A stretch of 64,000 nt of DNA from JAXGYX01 sp964487355 (lineage in GTDB: Bacteria; Bacillota; Clostridia; Saccharofermentanales; Fastidiosipilaceae), in assembly GCA_964487355.1 (NCBI GenBank), contig CAZAPS010000003.1, positions 1-64,000 of the forward strand, written 5' to 3'. Both the position numbers and the translations under genes were made by a program. Positions 8,893 through 16,703 of the stretch are shown in pieces (position 1 is the first letter of the stretch; the number at the start of each line of letters is the position of its first letter). The notes under the pieces are model-generated. The model worked only from the letters and a program-made list of their open reading frames with translations, made no database searches and was not told where the DNA came from.

Positions 8893-8943
8893 TAAAAAAG
8901 AGCTGTCTCCTCACACATTTCAGTGTTTTGAGACAGTTCTTTA
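8893..8943. terminator. Bidirectional terminator between the CobW gene and the flavodiiron gene
   Basis: AAAGAGCTGTCTC pairs with GAGACAGTTCTTT. A- and T-rich flanks on both sides suit both convergent genes. Confidence 0.75.
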
Positions 8944-8963
8944 AATATGATCTTTAAATCTGA

Positions 8964-10151
8964 TTATTCACTCAGCAGCGCGGCCGCGATATCTTTCGCC
9001 GCGACCAAATCACTTTGCTCCGGCATCCATTGGACGCGCAGGTTCGCGTCGACCACCTTAAAGCCGGCATCCTGTAGCAGGTTCTCGATCGATTTGACGC
9101 TTTCTCCACTCCAACCGTACGATCCGAAAGCCGCCGCCTTTTTGCCTTTAAATTTCAATGTCTTCAGGAAATGCATCCATCCATCAACGCTGGACAACAT
9201 GTCGTTGCCCACAGTCGGCGAGCCGACAGCGATCGCTTTGGACGCGAACACATCCGTCATGATCTCGTTTTTATCCTCTTTCGAGATGTTATGCAACAAG
9301 ACCACCGTGTCCGGGCTCAGCTCCCTGATTTGCGCGGCGATCTCCTCGGCGATTGTTTTGGTCGCGCCCCACATCGTATCATAGCAGATAGTGATCTGGT
9401 CGCGCTGATATTGATCCGCCCATTCCATGTACCGCTCGACGATTTGCAAAGGATTGTCTCGCCAAATCACACCGTGACTCGGAGCGATGATGTCGATCGG
9501 CAATTGCAGAGCGACGATCTCCTCGATTTTTCTCTTAACCAGGCTCGAGAATGGGTTTAAAATATTCGCGTAATATTTCACCGCTTCTTTGTATAGCAAA
9601 GCCTGATCAGCCTTGTCATTATATAATTCATGGCAGGCGAAGTGCTGACCGAACGCGTCATTCGAAAACAGAATGTTGTCTCCGGTCAGATATACCGCCA
9701 TGCTGTCCGGCCAATGCAGCATTTTCATCTCAACAAAAATTAATTCCTTGCCGTTACCGATAGCGATTTTGTCACCCGTCTTGACCACCTGAAAATTCCA
9801 GTCCTGATGGAATTGGCCGCGCAGACTGCTGACCGCGTTCGCCGTGCAGTAGATCGGCACATCGGGAATTTCTTTCATCAACAGCGGCAACGCGCCTGAA
9901 TGATCCACTTCTCCATGATTCATCACAATCAGATCGATTGTCTGCAGATCGATTTCCCGCTTGAGATTCTCGACAAAATATTCTTTGTGTTCCGACCAGA
10001 TGGTGTCAACCAGCACAGTCTTCTCTTCTTCGATTAGGTATGAGTTTTGACTGGAGCCATTCATGACACTATAGTCCGAGCCATGAAACTCCTCGAGTTC
10101 CCAGTCGATGTAACCAATCCAAGACACATTGTTTTTCACTTGTTTCTTCAT
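8964..10151 (-). CDS. A-type flavoprotein / flavodiiron protein
   Basis: Reduces O2 to water and/or NO to N2O in anaerobes. From the ATG at 10151 the diiron ligands fall at His79, Glu81, Asp83, His84, His146, Asp165 and His226. These are the same numbers as in the classical rubredoxin:oxygen oxidoreductase, and this supports that start. It also has AAGGAG eight bases upstream; a GTG nine bases earlier overlaps that site. The C-terminal half is a flavodoxin-like FMN domain (YDTMWGATKTIAEEIA). No rubredoxin or flavin reductase domain is fused. The neighbouring FNR-like gene is a plausible regulator. Confidence 0.93.
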   Translation of the reverse strand: MKKQVKNNVSWIGYIDWELEEFHGSDYSVMNGSSQNSYLIEEEKTVLVDTIWSEHKEYFVENLKREIDLQTIDLIVMNHGEVDHSGALPLLMKEIPDVPIYCTANAVSSLRGQFHQDWNFQVVKTGDKIAIGNGKELIFVEMKMLHWPDSMAVYLTGDNILFSNDAFGQHFACHELYNDKADQALLYKEAVKYYANILNPFSSLVKRKIEEIVALQLPIDIIAPSHGVIWRDNPLQIVERYMEWADQYQRDQITICYDTMWGATKTIAEEIAAQIRELSPDTVVLLHNISKEDKNEIMTDVFASKAIAVGSPTVGNDMLSSVDGWMHFLKTLKFKGKKAAAFGSYGWSGESVKSIENLLQDAGFKVVDANLRVQWMPEQSDLVAAKDIAAALLSE

Positions 10152-10250
10152 GTTACGCACTCCTTCTTAAGTTGGCTAACTGTTTATAAAAACGGGTTGT
10201 TTGGATCAACATTCACAATGTCCGCGAAATCAAAATCAGTGTTTCCGGCT

Positions 10251-10925
10251 TCATCCGGTGTTAAATAGGATCTGTGACAGCGCCGCGGGATTCACAATTT
10301 CAATTTGACCTCTACCGGTCCGGCTCAAGACTTTTTCCGATTGCAATTCACTCAATTTTCGGCTGACGGTCTCTTTGCGAAGATTGGTGCTGGCGGCCAG
10401 ATCGTCCAGCGTCAGTGAAATGACCATCTCGTCTGATCGCTCAACGCGACTCAACAAAAAAGCAGCCACACGTTTTTTCGCGTCATTTTCCATTAAAAGG
10501 CTGATGTGCTCATTCGCCCGATAGATTTTATGACTCAGCGAGTCCAACAAAGCGCGCGCGAACACCCAGCGCTCGCTCGCCAGACGGTAGACCTCTGCTT
10601 TTGGGATTAGACAGGTGGAGACGGGGGACAGCGCCACGATGTTGTAATCCAGCTTGTCGCGCCAAAAAAAGTCTTCACCAATGATTTCACCCTCCGGAAG
10701 GATGTCGATGATCCGCTCTCTGCCGGTCGCGTCATGGCGACTGAGCTTCACCTTACCCGCGCGAATAACCAAAACGCCGGCGAGTGGATCACCTTCTTTG
10801 GCAATGATATCCTGAGAAGAGTATTGCTGCTTGATGACCTGTTTCACAATGTCCTGCTGCAGATCCAACGGCATCTTATTAAACAATTCAATTCTTAGTG
10901 TGCAAAGTTGATCACAACAAGACAT
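10251..10925 (-). CDS. CRP/FNR-family regulator with FNR-like cysteines
   Basis: 224 residues: an N-terminal cyclic-nucleotide-binding fold and a C-terminal winged helix. Its four cysteines are Cys3, Cys4, Cys8 and Cys105. Cys105 in STCLIP aligns with FNR Cys122 (VCEIP), so an oxygen- or NO-sensitive Fe-S cluster is likely. The recognition helix reads ETVSR, matching the E..SR code of FNR. The ATG at 10925 is preferred to one at 10997, because a TATAAT box (10978-10983, minus) lies between them. Its position next to the flavodiiron gene suggests control of O2/NO detoxification. Confidence 0.85.
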   Translation of the reverse strand: MSCCDQLCTLRIELFNKMPLDLQQDIVKQVIKQQYSSQDIIAKEGDPLAGVLVIRAGKVKLSRHDATGRERIIDILPEGEIIGEDFFWRDKLDYNIVALSPVSTCLIPKAEVYRLASERWVFARALLDSLSHKIYRANEHISLLMENDAKKRVAAFLLSRVERSDEMVISLTLDDLAASTNLRKETVSRKLSELQSEKVLSRTGRGQIEIVNPAALSQILFNTG

Positions 10926-11115
10926 GACGGCAAACTTTCTAAACACTTCATGATTTGATCGTGTTGATTTGATTATATTCATTATACTGGATTTCATACC
11001 GGATTCCAGAGTTGAATGCTTGTGTCGAAATCAATGCCTCACCCGAATTGTTGAAAGATCGTTAAAAGTAAATAGAACATTGTCCACAAAACAGACTCGA
11101 CTCCACTAATCCTTA

Positions 11116-11153
11116 CAAAAAAAGAGGTGTCTCAAAGAACGAGACGCCTCTTT
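11116..11153 (-). terminator. Terminator of the tRNA-Pro transcript
   Basis: AAAGAGGCGTCTC pairs with GAGACACCTCTTT (one mismatch). A seven-T run follows on the minus strand just beyond the tRNA. Confidence 0.85.
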
Positions 11154-11161
11154 CATGAACA

Positions 11162-11238
11162 TGGTCGAGGTGACAGGATTTGAACCCGCGGCATCCTGCT
11201 CCCAAAGCAGGCGCGCTAGCCAGCTGCGCTACACCTCG
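11162..11238 (-). tRNA. tRNA-Pro (anticodon TGG)
   Basis: A full cloverleaf of 77 bases: acceptor CGAGGTG/CACCTCG, anticodon stem CCTGC/GCAGG with loop TTTGGGA, T-arm with GGTTCAAATCC, and an encoded 3' CCA. It reads proline codons CCA and others by wobble. It has its own promoter and terminator. Confidence 0.97.
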
Positions 11239-11251
11239 AAATACCAGACAG

Positions 11252-11280
11252 ATTATACCATTGAAAAAACTCCTATGCAA
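11252..11280 (-). promoter_or_regulatory. Promoter of tRNA-Pro
   Basis: Minus strand TTGCAT, 17 bases, TATAAT. The -10 box lies 14 bases before the mature tRNA 5' end. Confidence 0.8.
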
Positions 11281-11345
11281 ACGCAAAGCTCATTGTATTG
11301 TGCTAAAGTTTGATAGAATGATTCAGATAGAAAAGGATTGATATT

Positions 11346-12095
11346 ATGCAAAATCTCATAGACGCACATGTGCACACGGTCCTCAGCGGACACGCGTACA
11401 GCACCCTCTTCGAAATGGCGCAGGCCGCCAAAGCCAAAGGCCTGACGCATCTTGCGATCACCGAGCACGGACCGACCATGCCCGGTTCATGCAACGCGCT
11501 ATACTTCAGCAATTATAAAACAGTGGAACGCGATTACTTTGGCATCAATCTACTGCTTGGATGCGAAGTGAACATCAATGACAGCCAGGGCACATTGGAC
11601 CTACCGGAACGATTGCTTAGTAAACAGGACATCTGTCTGGCCGCTCTCCACGGCCCCACCTTTTTTGATGAATCCGGAATTCAAGCCTGTACCTCGGCTG
11701 TGGTAAAGGCATTGCGTTCGCCCTATATCAATGTGCTGGCCCATCCGGACGACAGTCAATTCCCCTTGGATTACGACACGGTCGTCGCGGCCTGCAAAGA
11801 ATACAACGTCATGATCGAACTCAACAACGCCAGCTTCTCTGACTGGAGCTTTCGCGTGAACGCGCGTGAGAACGCCGCCATCTTCCTGGATCTGTGCAAA
11901 AAATATCAGGTACCGGTGATTCTCAACAGCGACGCTCATTTTGAGTCCAAAGTCGGTCGTATCGATTTTGTGTTGGAGTTCGCGCGGCAGATGGATTTAC
12001 CGGACAATCTAATTGTAAATGATAAACCTCAAATGTTTTTGGATATAATCAACGCCAGACGTGAAAGCTGGGGCGAACCACTATCTTTCAAGTGA
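11346..12095 (+). CDS. PHP-domain phosphoesterase (YcdX-like)
   Basis: 249 residues with the PHP metal motifs DAHVHT (residues 6-11), ITEHGP, GCEVNI, LHGPTF, LAHPDD and NSDAHFES. These build the trinuclear metal site of YcdX-type phosphatases. YcdX enzymes hydrolyse small phosphomonoesters; the true substrate here is unknown. It is followed after 56 bases by the dipeptidase gene and probably co-transcribed with it. The ATG follows AAAGGATTGATATT. Confidence 0.87.
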   Translation: MQNLIDAHVHTVLSGHAYSTLFEMAQAAKAKGLTHLAITEHGPTMPGSCNALYFSNYKTVERDYFGINLLLGCEVNINDSQGTLDLPERLLSKQDICLAALHGPTFFDESGIQACTSAVVKALRSPYINVLAHPDDSQFPLDYDTVVAACKEYNVMIELNNASFSDWSFRVNARENAAIFLDLCKKYQVPVILNSDAHFESKVGRIDFVLEFARQMDLPDNLIVNDKPQMFLDIINARRESWGEPLSFK

Positions 12096-12151
12096 TCGCT
12101 CGACTCAATGGCGCCGATCCGCGTCCGCGCGGATTATAAAGAAAGGTACTC

Positions 12152-13543
12152 ATGAGCAAGAAAACAAAGACAACCGAAACAAAACACGAGCGAGGCTTCG
12201 CGATGGAGCGCTATCGAAAAAGCATCATTCAGTTATTGAGCAAGCTGATTCGTATACCCAGTGTAAAGGGCACACCGGCCAAAAACGCTCCGTTCGGACG
12301 CATTTTACTGGGCACCCTTAAAGTTTTTTTGTCCAACGCCGCAGAACAAGGATTTCGCACCGCCGAACTGGACGGTAAAGTTGGTTACCTCGAATTTGGT
12401 CCGGAAGACGCGCCGTTGATCGCGGCGGTCTGCCACTTGGATGTGGTCCCCCCCGGACATTGGCCGGAGGCGTTCCTGCCCAAGGTCACCGACACAAAAA
12501 TCATCGGGCGAGGCTCGGCTGACAACAAAGGGCCGGCGGTGGCTGTTTTCTACGCCCTCAAAGCATTAAAGGACGCCGGCTACCAGCCTAAGTGTAGGCT
12601 CCGCCTAATCTTGGGCCTGGATGAGGAGTCCGGCTCTCAATGCATGGCGCACTATCGCGAACACGCCGAAATTCCGGTCGCAGCTTTCACTCCGGACGCC
12701 GATTTTCCTGTTATCTCAGCTGAAAAGGGGATCATTGGGTTTAAGATCCATTATGAAGAGCCTGAGATGCCCATGACCGCCGACGGGCTATTTTTAACCG
12801 CCATGACAGGTGGCACAAAGGAAAATGTGGTGCCGGAACTTTGTCGCTATGATCTGCGTGATCAGTCCGGAAAGCGCTCAGCCCATTCCGTCAGTGGAAA
12901 AGCCGCCCATGCAAGCACACCCGAGGAAGGACAAAACGCGATTTCCACAGCGCTGTGGGAATTGAAGGAACAGCAAATATCAAGTGAATTCATCAAGTGG
13001 TATACGGAAAATATCGGCTTTGAGATAAACGGCAAGTCGCTGGGCATCCAGGTGTCCGATGAGGTCTCAGGCGAACTCACCTTGAATGTCGGCTTGGTGG
13101 AGTTTGACGGCAAGACCTGGACGTTGTCCTGCGACCTGCGCTATCCCGTCACAACCGACGGAACCAAATTTTTGTCCATCATCCAGCAAAGCGCCGCCAC
13201 GATCGGCGCCTCCATCAATTTAGGTGAGGTCAGTCACGCCCTGCCCTTAAATTTGCCACATGAACACCCCCTCGTACGCACACTGACCGAGGTCTACAAT
13301 GAGCAGACCGGGTCATCACTTAGTCCAATCGGCATTGGAGGCGGGACATATGCGCGCGCGTTGCCAAACACGGTCGCCTTTGGAGCTGTATTTCCGGGCG
13401 AAACAGTGAATATGCATCAAAATGGTGAGCAGGTGTCGATTGAATCCTTGTTGAAAGCATCGAACATCTACCGTAGCGCATTTCTCAAGCTGGATTCCGT
13501 CTACGGAGCGGCCAAAGAATCAGAGTCCGGCAATCCGGGCTGA
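12152..13543 (+). CDS. M20-family dipeptidase (PepV-like)
   Basis: 463 residues of the M20 zinc peptidase family. Metal-site motifs are visible: CHLDVVPPG (first His), GRGSADNKGP (bridging Asp), DEESGSQ (Glu pair), TPDADFPV (Asp) and a late GGGTYARALPN plus MHQNGE (His). The TPDADFPV and GGGTYAR motifs are those of PepV/Sapep dipeptidases, which split dipeptides with an N-terminal hydrophobic or beta-Ala residue in the cytoplasm. An N-terminal Lys/Thr-rich extension of about 17 residues precedes MERYRKSI; a later start there cannot be excluded. AAAGG precedes the ATG used. Confidence 0.88.
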   Translation: MSKKTKTTETKHERGFAMERYRKSIIQLLSKLIRIPSVKGTPAKNAPFGRILLGTLKVFLSNAAEQGFRTAELDGKVGYLEFGPEDAPLIAAVCHLDVVPPGHWPEAFLPKVTDTKIIGRGSADNKGPAVAVFYALKALKDAGYQPKCRLRLILGLDEESGSQCMAHYREHAEIPVAAFTPDADFPVISAEKGIIGFKIHYEEPEMPMTADGLFLTAMTGGTKENVVPELCRYDLRDQSGKRSAHSVSGKAAHASTPEEGQNAISTALWELKEQQISSEFIKWYTENIGFEINGKSLGIQVSDEVSGELTLNVGLVEFDGKTWTLSCDLRYPVTTDGTKFLSIIQQSAATIGASINLGEVSHALPLNLPHEHPLVRTLTEVYNEQTGSSLSPIGIGGGTYARALPNTVAFGAVFPGETVNMHQNGEQVSIESLLKASNIYRSAFLKLDSVYGAAKESESGNPG

Positions 13544-13639
13544 GCGTGCTTATCATTAGTAATTATCTTTGTGAAGAATAATTGCCATTGATTAATATGT
13601 GCGGTAGACAAGTTATCAAAACAACAGGTAAAGACGCGC

Positions 13640-13683
13640 ACAATGGGCCTTGAAACAACAAAGATCAAGGCCCATTGTTTGTT
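13640..13683 (+). terminator. Terminator after the PHP-dipeptidase pair
   Basis: A 13-bp perfect stem CAATGGGCCTTGA/TCAAGGCCCATTG with a short loop and trailing T's. Confidence 0.85.
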
Positions 13684-13754
13684 AATTTCCATATACCGTT
13701 TTTGTTCAAGTGGGACAAATTCTCATGACATCCTTATGCCTGTCTCCTCATCCG

Positions 13755-15089
13755 TCACGTAAGGGGCCAAGGCCAAATCTCATTGTCTGACAAACTCCAC
13801 GGATTGAACCATTCATCGCCTAACGAGATCACGTCATCATCAGCAGCAATCAGCTCATACTCGAAATTTTCGATGGCAATGTATGATTCAAAATTTCCAT
13901 TATTCTCATAGGTCCTTTTACTGGTCAGGTTACCGTTTTCATCATAATCGTATATAACGACTACCGACGCTCCTCCCAGAAGGCCAACATTATCATCTCG
14001 CCCATTACTATGGCGTGTCACCGCGCTGACCCTACCCAGATCATCGTATTCATAATCACGCCAAAAATTAAATTCAACACCGTAGAGAGCCACACTAATT
14101 TTCTCTTGAATCAATAATCCCTCTTCATAAATATATTCACGGATTTCATACTCTTCTTCTAAAGAAGTTGTTTTTCGGACAAGATCGCCCTCCACGTCAT
14201 ATTCGTATATTCTCTCAATGGTCAGCCAATCAGCATCTACATCAGCTCTCGCATCAGCTCTTCTTGGATAACGCATTATCTCCCTTACAACTCTTTCTGA
14301 ATCATCGTATTCATATGTTGTAGTCGTTGCCTGCGAAGTGAGAATGTCATTAGCCAGATCACTAAAGAAAAAATAATGGTAGGATGAGCCTATTAGTTTA
14401 CCCGTATCATCGTATTCATATTCATATCGATTGTCTCTTTCTCTTTGATGAGGATCATTTATATAGTTAGAGCAATTGGTCCGAATTCTCCGTCCGCTCT
14501 CATTATAGATATACTCAAAAAACTCCGAAATATCATTATCGGTGTCATATGAAAAACTGACAGCCTGTCCAACAAGAACAAACCGTTCATGAGTCCCAAT
14601 CTCATCCGAAGCAGATGTCATACTTGTCGAAGGACTGCTCCTTGTGGGTAAATTATTTATATTTCCTGTCTCGTCCTGCTCGGCGATTAACCGGTCGAAC
14701 ATCGCAATGATCGTAGGGTTATCCGGCAATCTTTCCAAACCAATTTGCAATACTTCAACGGCTTTATTGATATCACCCAGTTCGAATTCCGCTTCCGCAA
14801 GACCCGTATACCCACGTGGATTCATCGGCTCGACATCAATCACTTCGTTAAAAACAACAGTTGCCTGTTTGTATTTCATATCAAGCAAGTACTTTTCGCC
14901 GTGGTCGAGCAACTCGGTGGTGGACATCCTTTCTATATCTCCAGACGAATTTAAACTGATGCCGATGATGATCCCCAGCGCCACTAAAATAATTCCCGCG
15001 ATAGTGGCGGCGACTATAACCAGGCGTTTTTTCGTCTGATTGGGTTGCGGTCCGTTAACAAGTGGAGTTGGCATTATGTTTCCATTCAT
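13755..15089 (-). CDS. Membrane-anchored TPR protein with YD-like repeats
   Basis: 444 residues, function unknown. A single membrane helix lies at about 22-45, then two or three TPR-like helices (about 58-135), a short Ser/Thr linker, and 190-415 with repeated beta-strand units of the type YEYDDxGxLxxxxxxY. At least six are visible: YEYDDTGKL, YEYDDSERV, YEYDVEGDL, YEYDDLGRV and YDYDENGNL among them. Such YD/RHS-type units normally form beta-cages in large toxins or wall proteins, so this small membrane-tethered version is unusual. No toxin domain follows; the tail is Trp/Pro-rich. GAAAGGA precedes the start. A/T-rich codon use differs from nearby genes. Confidence 0.7.
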   Translation of the reverse strand: MNGNIMPTPLVNGPQPNQTKKRLVIVAATIAGIILVALGIIIGISLNSSGDIERMSTTELLDHGEKYLLDMKYKQATVVFNEVIDVEPMNPRGYTGLAEAEFELGDINKAVEVLQIGLERLPDNPTIIAMFDRLIAEQDETGNINNLPTRSSPSTSMTSASDEIGTHERFVLVGQAVSFSYDTDNDISEFFEYIYNESGRRIRTNCSNYINDPHQRERDNRYEYEYDDTGKLIGSSYHYFFFSDLANDILTSQATTTTYEYDDSERVVREIMRYPRRADARADVDADWLTIERIYEYDVEGDLVRKTTSLEEEYEIREYIYEEGLLIQEKISVALYGVEFNFWRDYEYDDLGRVSAVTRHSNGRDDNVGLLGGASVVVIYDYDENGNLTSKRTYENNGNFESYIAIENFEYELIAADDDVISLGDEWFNPWSLSDNEIWPWPLT

Positions 15090-15361
15090 TTAGCGATCCG
15101 TCCTTTCTTAATCTAAAGAAAAAGCGCAAGCGGTTCGAGGTCTTGTACGTTTTTAAATTCTGTCATTTAATTTGTCTTTTCAGGATTACCTCAAATCAGC
15201 ACCATACAGAGATTCAAAGAATCCACCATAAAGTTACAGTTCTATTTTTTTATCATATCACCCTCCGCAATTAAGCAAAGCTTCTGTTAACTAGTTTAAA
15301 AAGAGACCTGAAATACCTTTGGAACAATCATTTCACCACAAAGCAAGTATCTCCCTAAGGA

Positions 15362-15421
15362 GGGCAAAGGCTCACAGACGATTTTGCTCAATTTTGCCCA
15401 GGAACCCGGCTCCTATATACT
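15362..15421 (+). promoter_or_regulatory. Putative promoter and GGGCAAA/TTTGCCC inverted repeat upstream of the methyltransferase gene
   Basis: The 384-base gap 15090-15473 is A/T-rich and has no reading frame of note. Its right end holds TTGCCC, 16 bases, TATACT (15394-15421). The -35 box is part of a 7-bp inverted repeat GGGCAAA...TTTGCCC (15362-15399), a possible operator. Confidence 0.4.
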
Positions 15422-15473
15422 AGAGATATTCTGAAACAAACTCTTAATTGATGAATGTACTTGCGAGGAAATT

Positions 15474-16406
15474 ATGCTTAAGCTAAAGAAACCAACAGCC
15501 TGTTTATTTTACCCAATCGCCCGGAAGATGGGAGTGAGTGTTCACCGGCTGATTAGCGATAGCGAGGTCCACGCCCGGGCCCTGCTGGAAATCGAAAGGA
15601 CCTATCCGGGTGATGCCCTTATCCGTATGACTGAGCTCTGGTCCGAGGCTGCCGGTTGGGGCATGGAGGTCACATTTACCGACAAGGATTTCCCCAGGCT
15701 GGGGGGGCCGCTTTTTGAGGATATTGAAGATTTTGCGGCTGCAGATCTGCCTCCGGTTGTAAATGAAACTACGAGTCCCCTGATTGAGGCGGTGGAAAAA
15801 GCTGTCGGGCAGCTGAACAAACCATTAATAGTCGGTGTTACAGGTCCCTTCACCCTGGCTGGTGTCCTCCTGGGCTCAGAGGAATTGATGTTCAATTCGA
15901 TGACGGAAGCAGACCTGGTTCACGACATTCTCCGCAAGCTAAGCAGTTTTTTGCATGACTATATTCAAACCTATAAACAGGCAGGGGCTGGCGGAGTCAT
16001 TCTCTGCGAGCCGTCGGTCGCCATGATTTCACCGACCATGACAGGAGAATTTTCCAATCAGTATATTGAGCCCATCATCCAGCAGCTGCAAGATGATAAT
16101 TTTGCCATTATTTACCATAACTGCGGGGCGATTAATGCTCATTTGGAGGTTATTGCTGAGCTGTCCGCAGAGATCTTTCACTTTGGAAGTGATGTGGATT
16201 TGCTGCGAGCCGGCAAAATTATTGCTACAGATAGGACCATCATGGGCAATATTGACCCCCGTTTATTTCTGCCGGCCAATGACCCTGGTCAGAAAATCGC
16301 TGAATTTAAGGCCGGTTCGGCAGGGATTGAGAATATTGTTATGTCAACCGGCTGTGACCTGGCCCCCAATTCCCTGTTAGAAAATATTGACTTGTTTTTT
16401 GGGTGA
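15474..16406 (+). CDS. Uroporphyrinogen-decarboxylase-family corrinoid methyltransferase (MtaA/MtbA-like)
   Basis: 310 residues of the URO-D fold. The zinc ligands of methylcobamide methyltransferases are visible: YHNCG (His and Cys) and, late, STGCD (Cys). These enzymes bind a thiol substrate and move a methyl group from a corrinoid protein. Heme-synthesis URO-D lacks this His-x-Cys...Cys set, so the methyltransferase role is favoured. No corrinoid protein, activator or substrate-specific partner lies nearby. Codon use differs from neighbours (more ATT, AGG, CGG and GGG), and non-coding DNA of about 300 bases or more flanks it on both sides, which suggests acquisition by transfer. Confidence 0.8.
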   Translation: MLKLKKPTACLFYPIARKMGVSVHRLISDSEVHARALLEIERTYPGDALIRMTELWSEAAGWGMEVTFTDKDFPRLGGPLFEDIEDFAAADLPPVVNETTSPLIEAVEKAVGQLNKPLIVGVTGPFTLAGVLLGSEELMFNSMTEADLVHDILRKLSSFLHDYIQTYKQAGAGGVILCEPSVAMISPTMTGEFSNQYIEPIIQQLQDDNFAIIYHNCGAINAHLEVIAELSAEIFHFGSDVDLLRAGKIIATDRTIMGNIDPRLFLPANDPGQKIAEFKAGSAGIENIVMSTGCDLAPNSLLENIDLFFG

Positions 16407-16487
16407 ACAGAACTGAGTCAGAGCATATAGAATAATAATAAAAGATGATAAGTTCACGAGATCAATAGTTGAGTAGATCAATGTAAA

Positions 16488-16514
16488 GGGAGCCACTCTT
16501 TTTGGGGTGGCTCT
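16488..16514 (+). terminator. Weak hairpin after the methyltransferase gene
   Basis: GAGCCAC and GTGGCTC form a stem with a T/G-rich loop, but no T run follows. The remaining bases between 16407 and 16600 show nothing else. Confidence 0.35.
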
Positions 16515-16600
16515 GATCTTAGCGCCGGGTGGCCCTCAAACAGGGCATCCCCGGACCTTGCGGACTTTCCGCGCAAATTGACGGCATGTCCGTATACTAC

Positions 16601-16636
16601 AAAAAACCTGCCGAGTGTGACACCCGGCAGGTTTTA
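16601..16636 (-). terminator. Terminator of the ispH-S1 gene run
   Basis: AAAACCTGCCG pairs with CGGCAGGTTTT, followed by T's on the minus strand. Confidence 0.85.
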
Positions 16637-16703
16637 AATTGTACGAATTATAAAGATTCAGGCTGCACGGATCGTCAATCGTTCCGCAAGGGACTGCTCA
16701 ATA

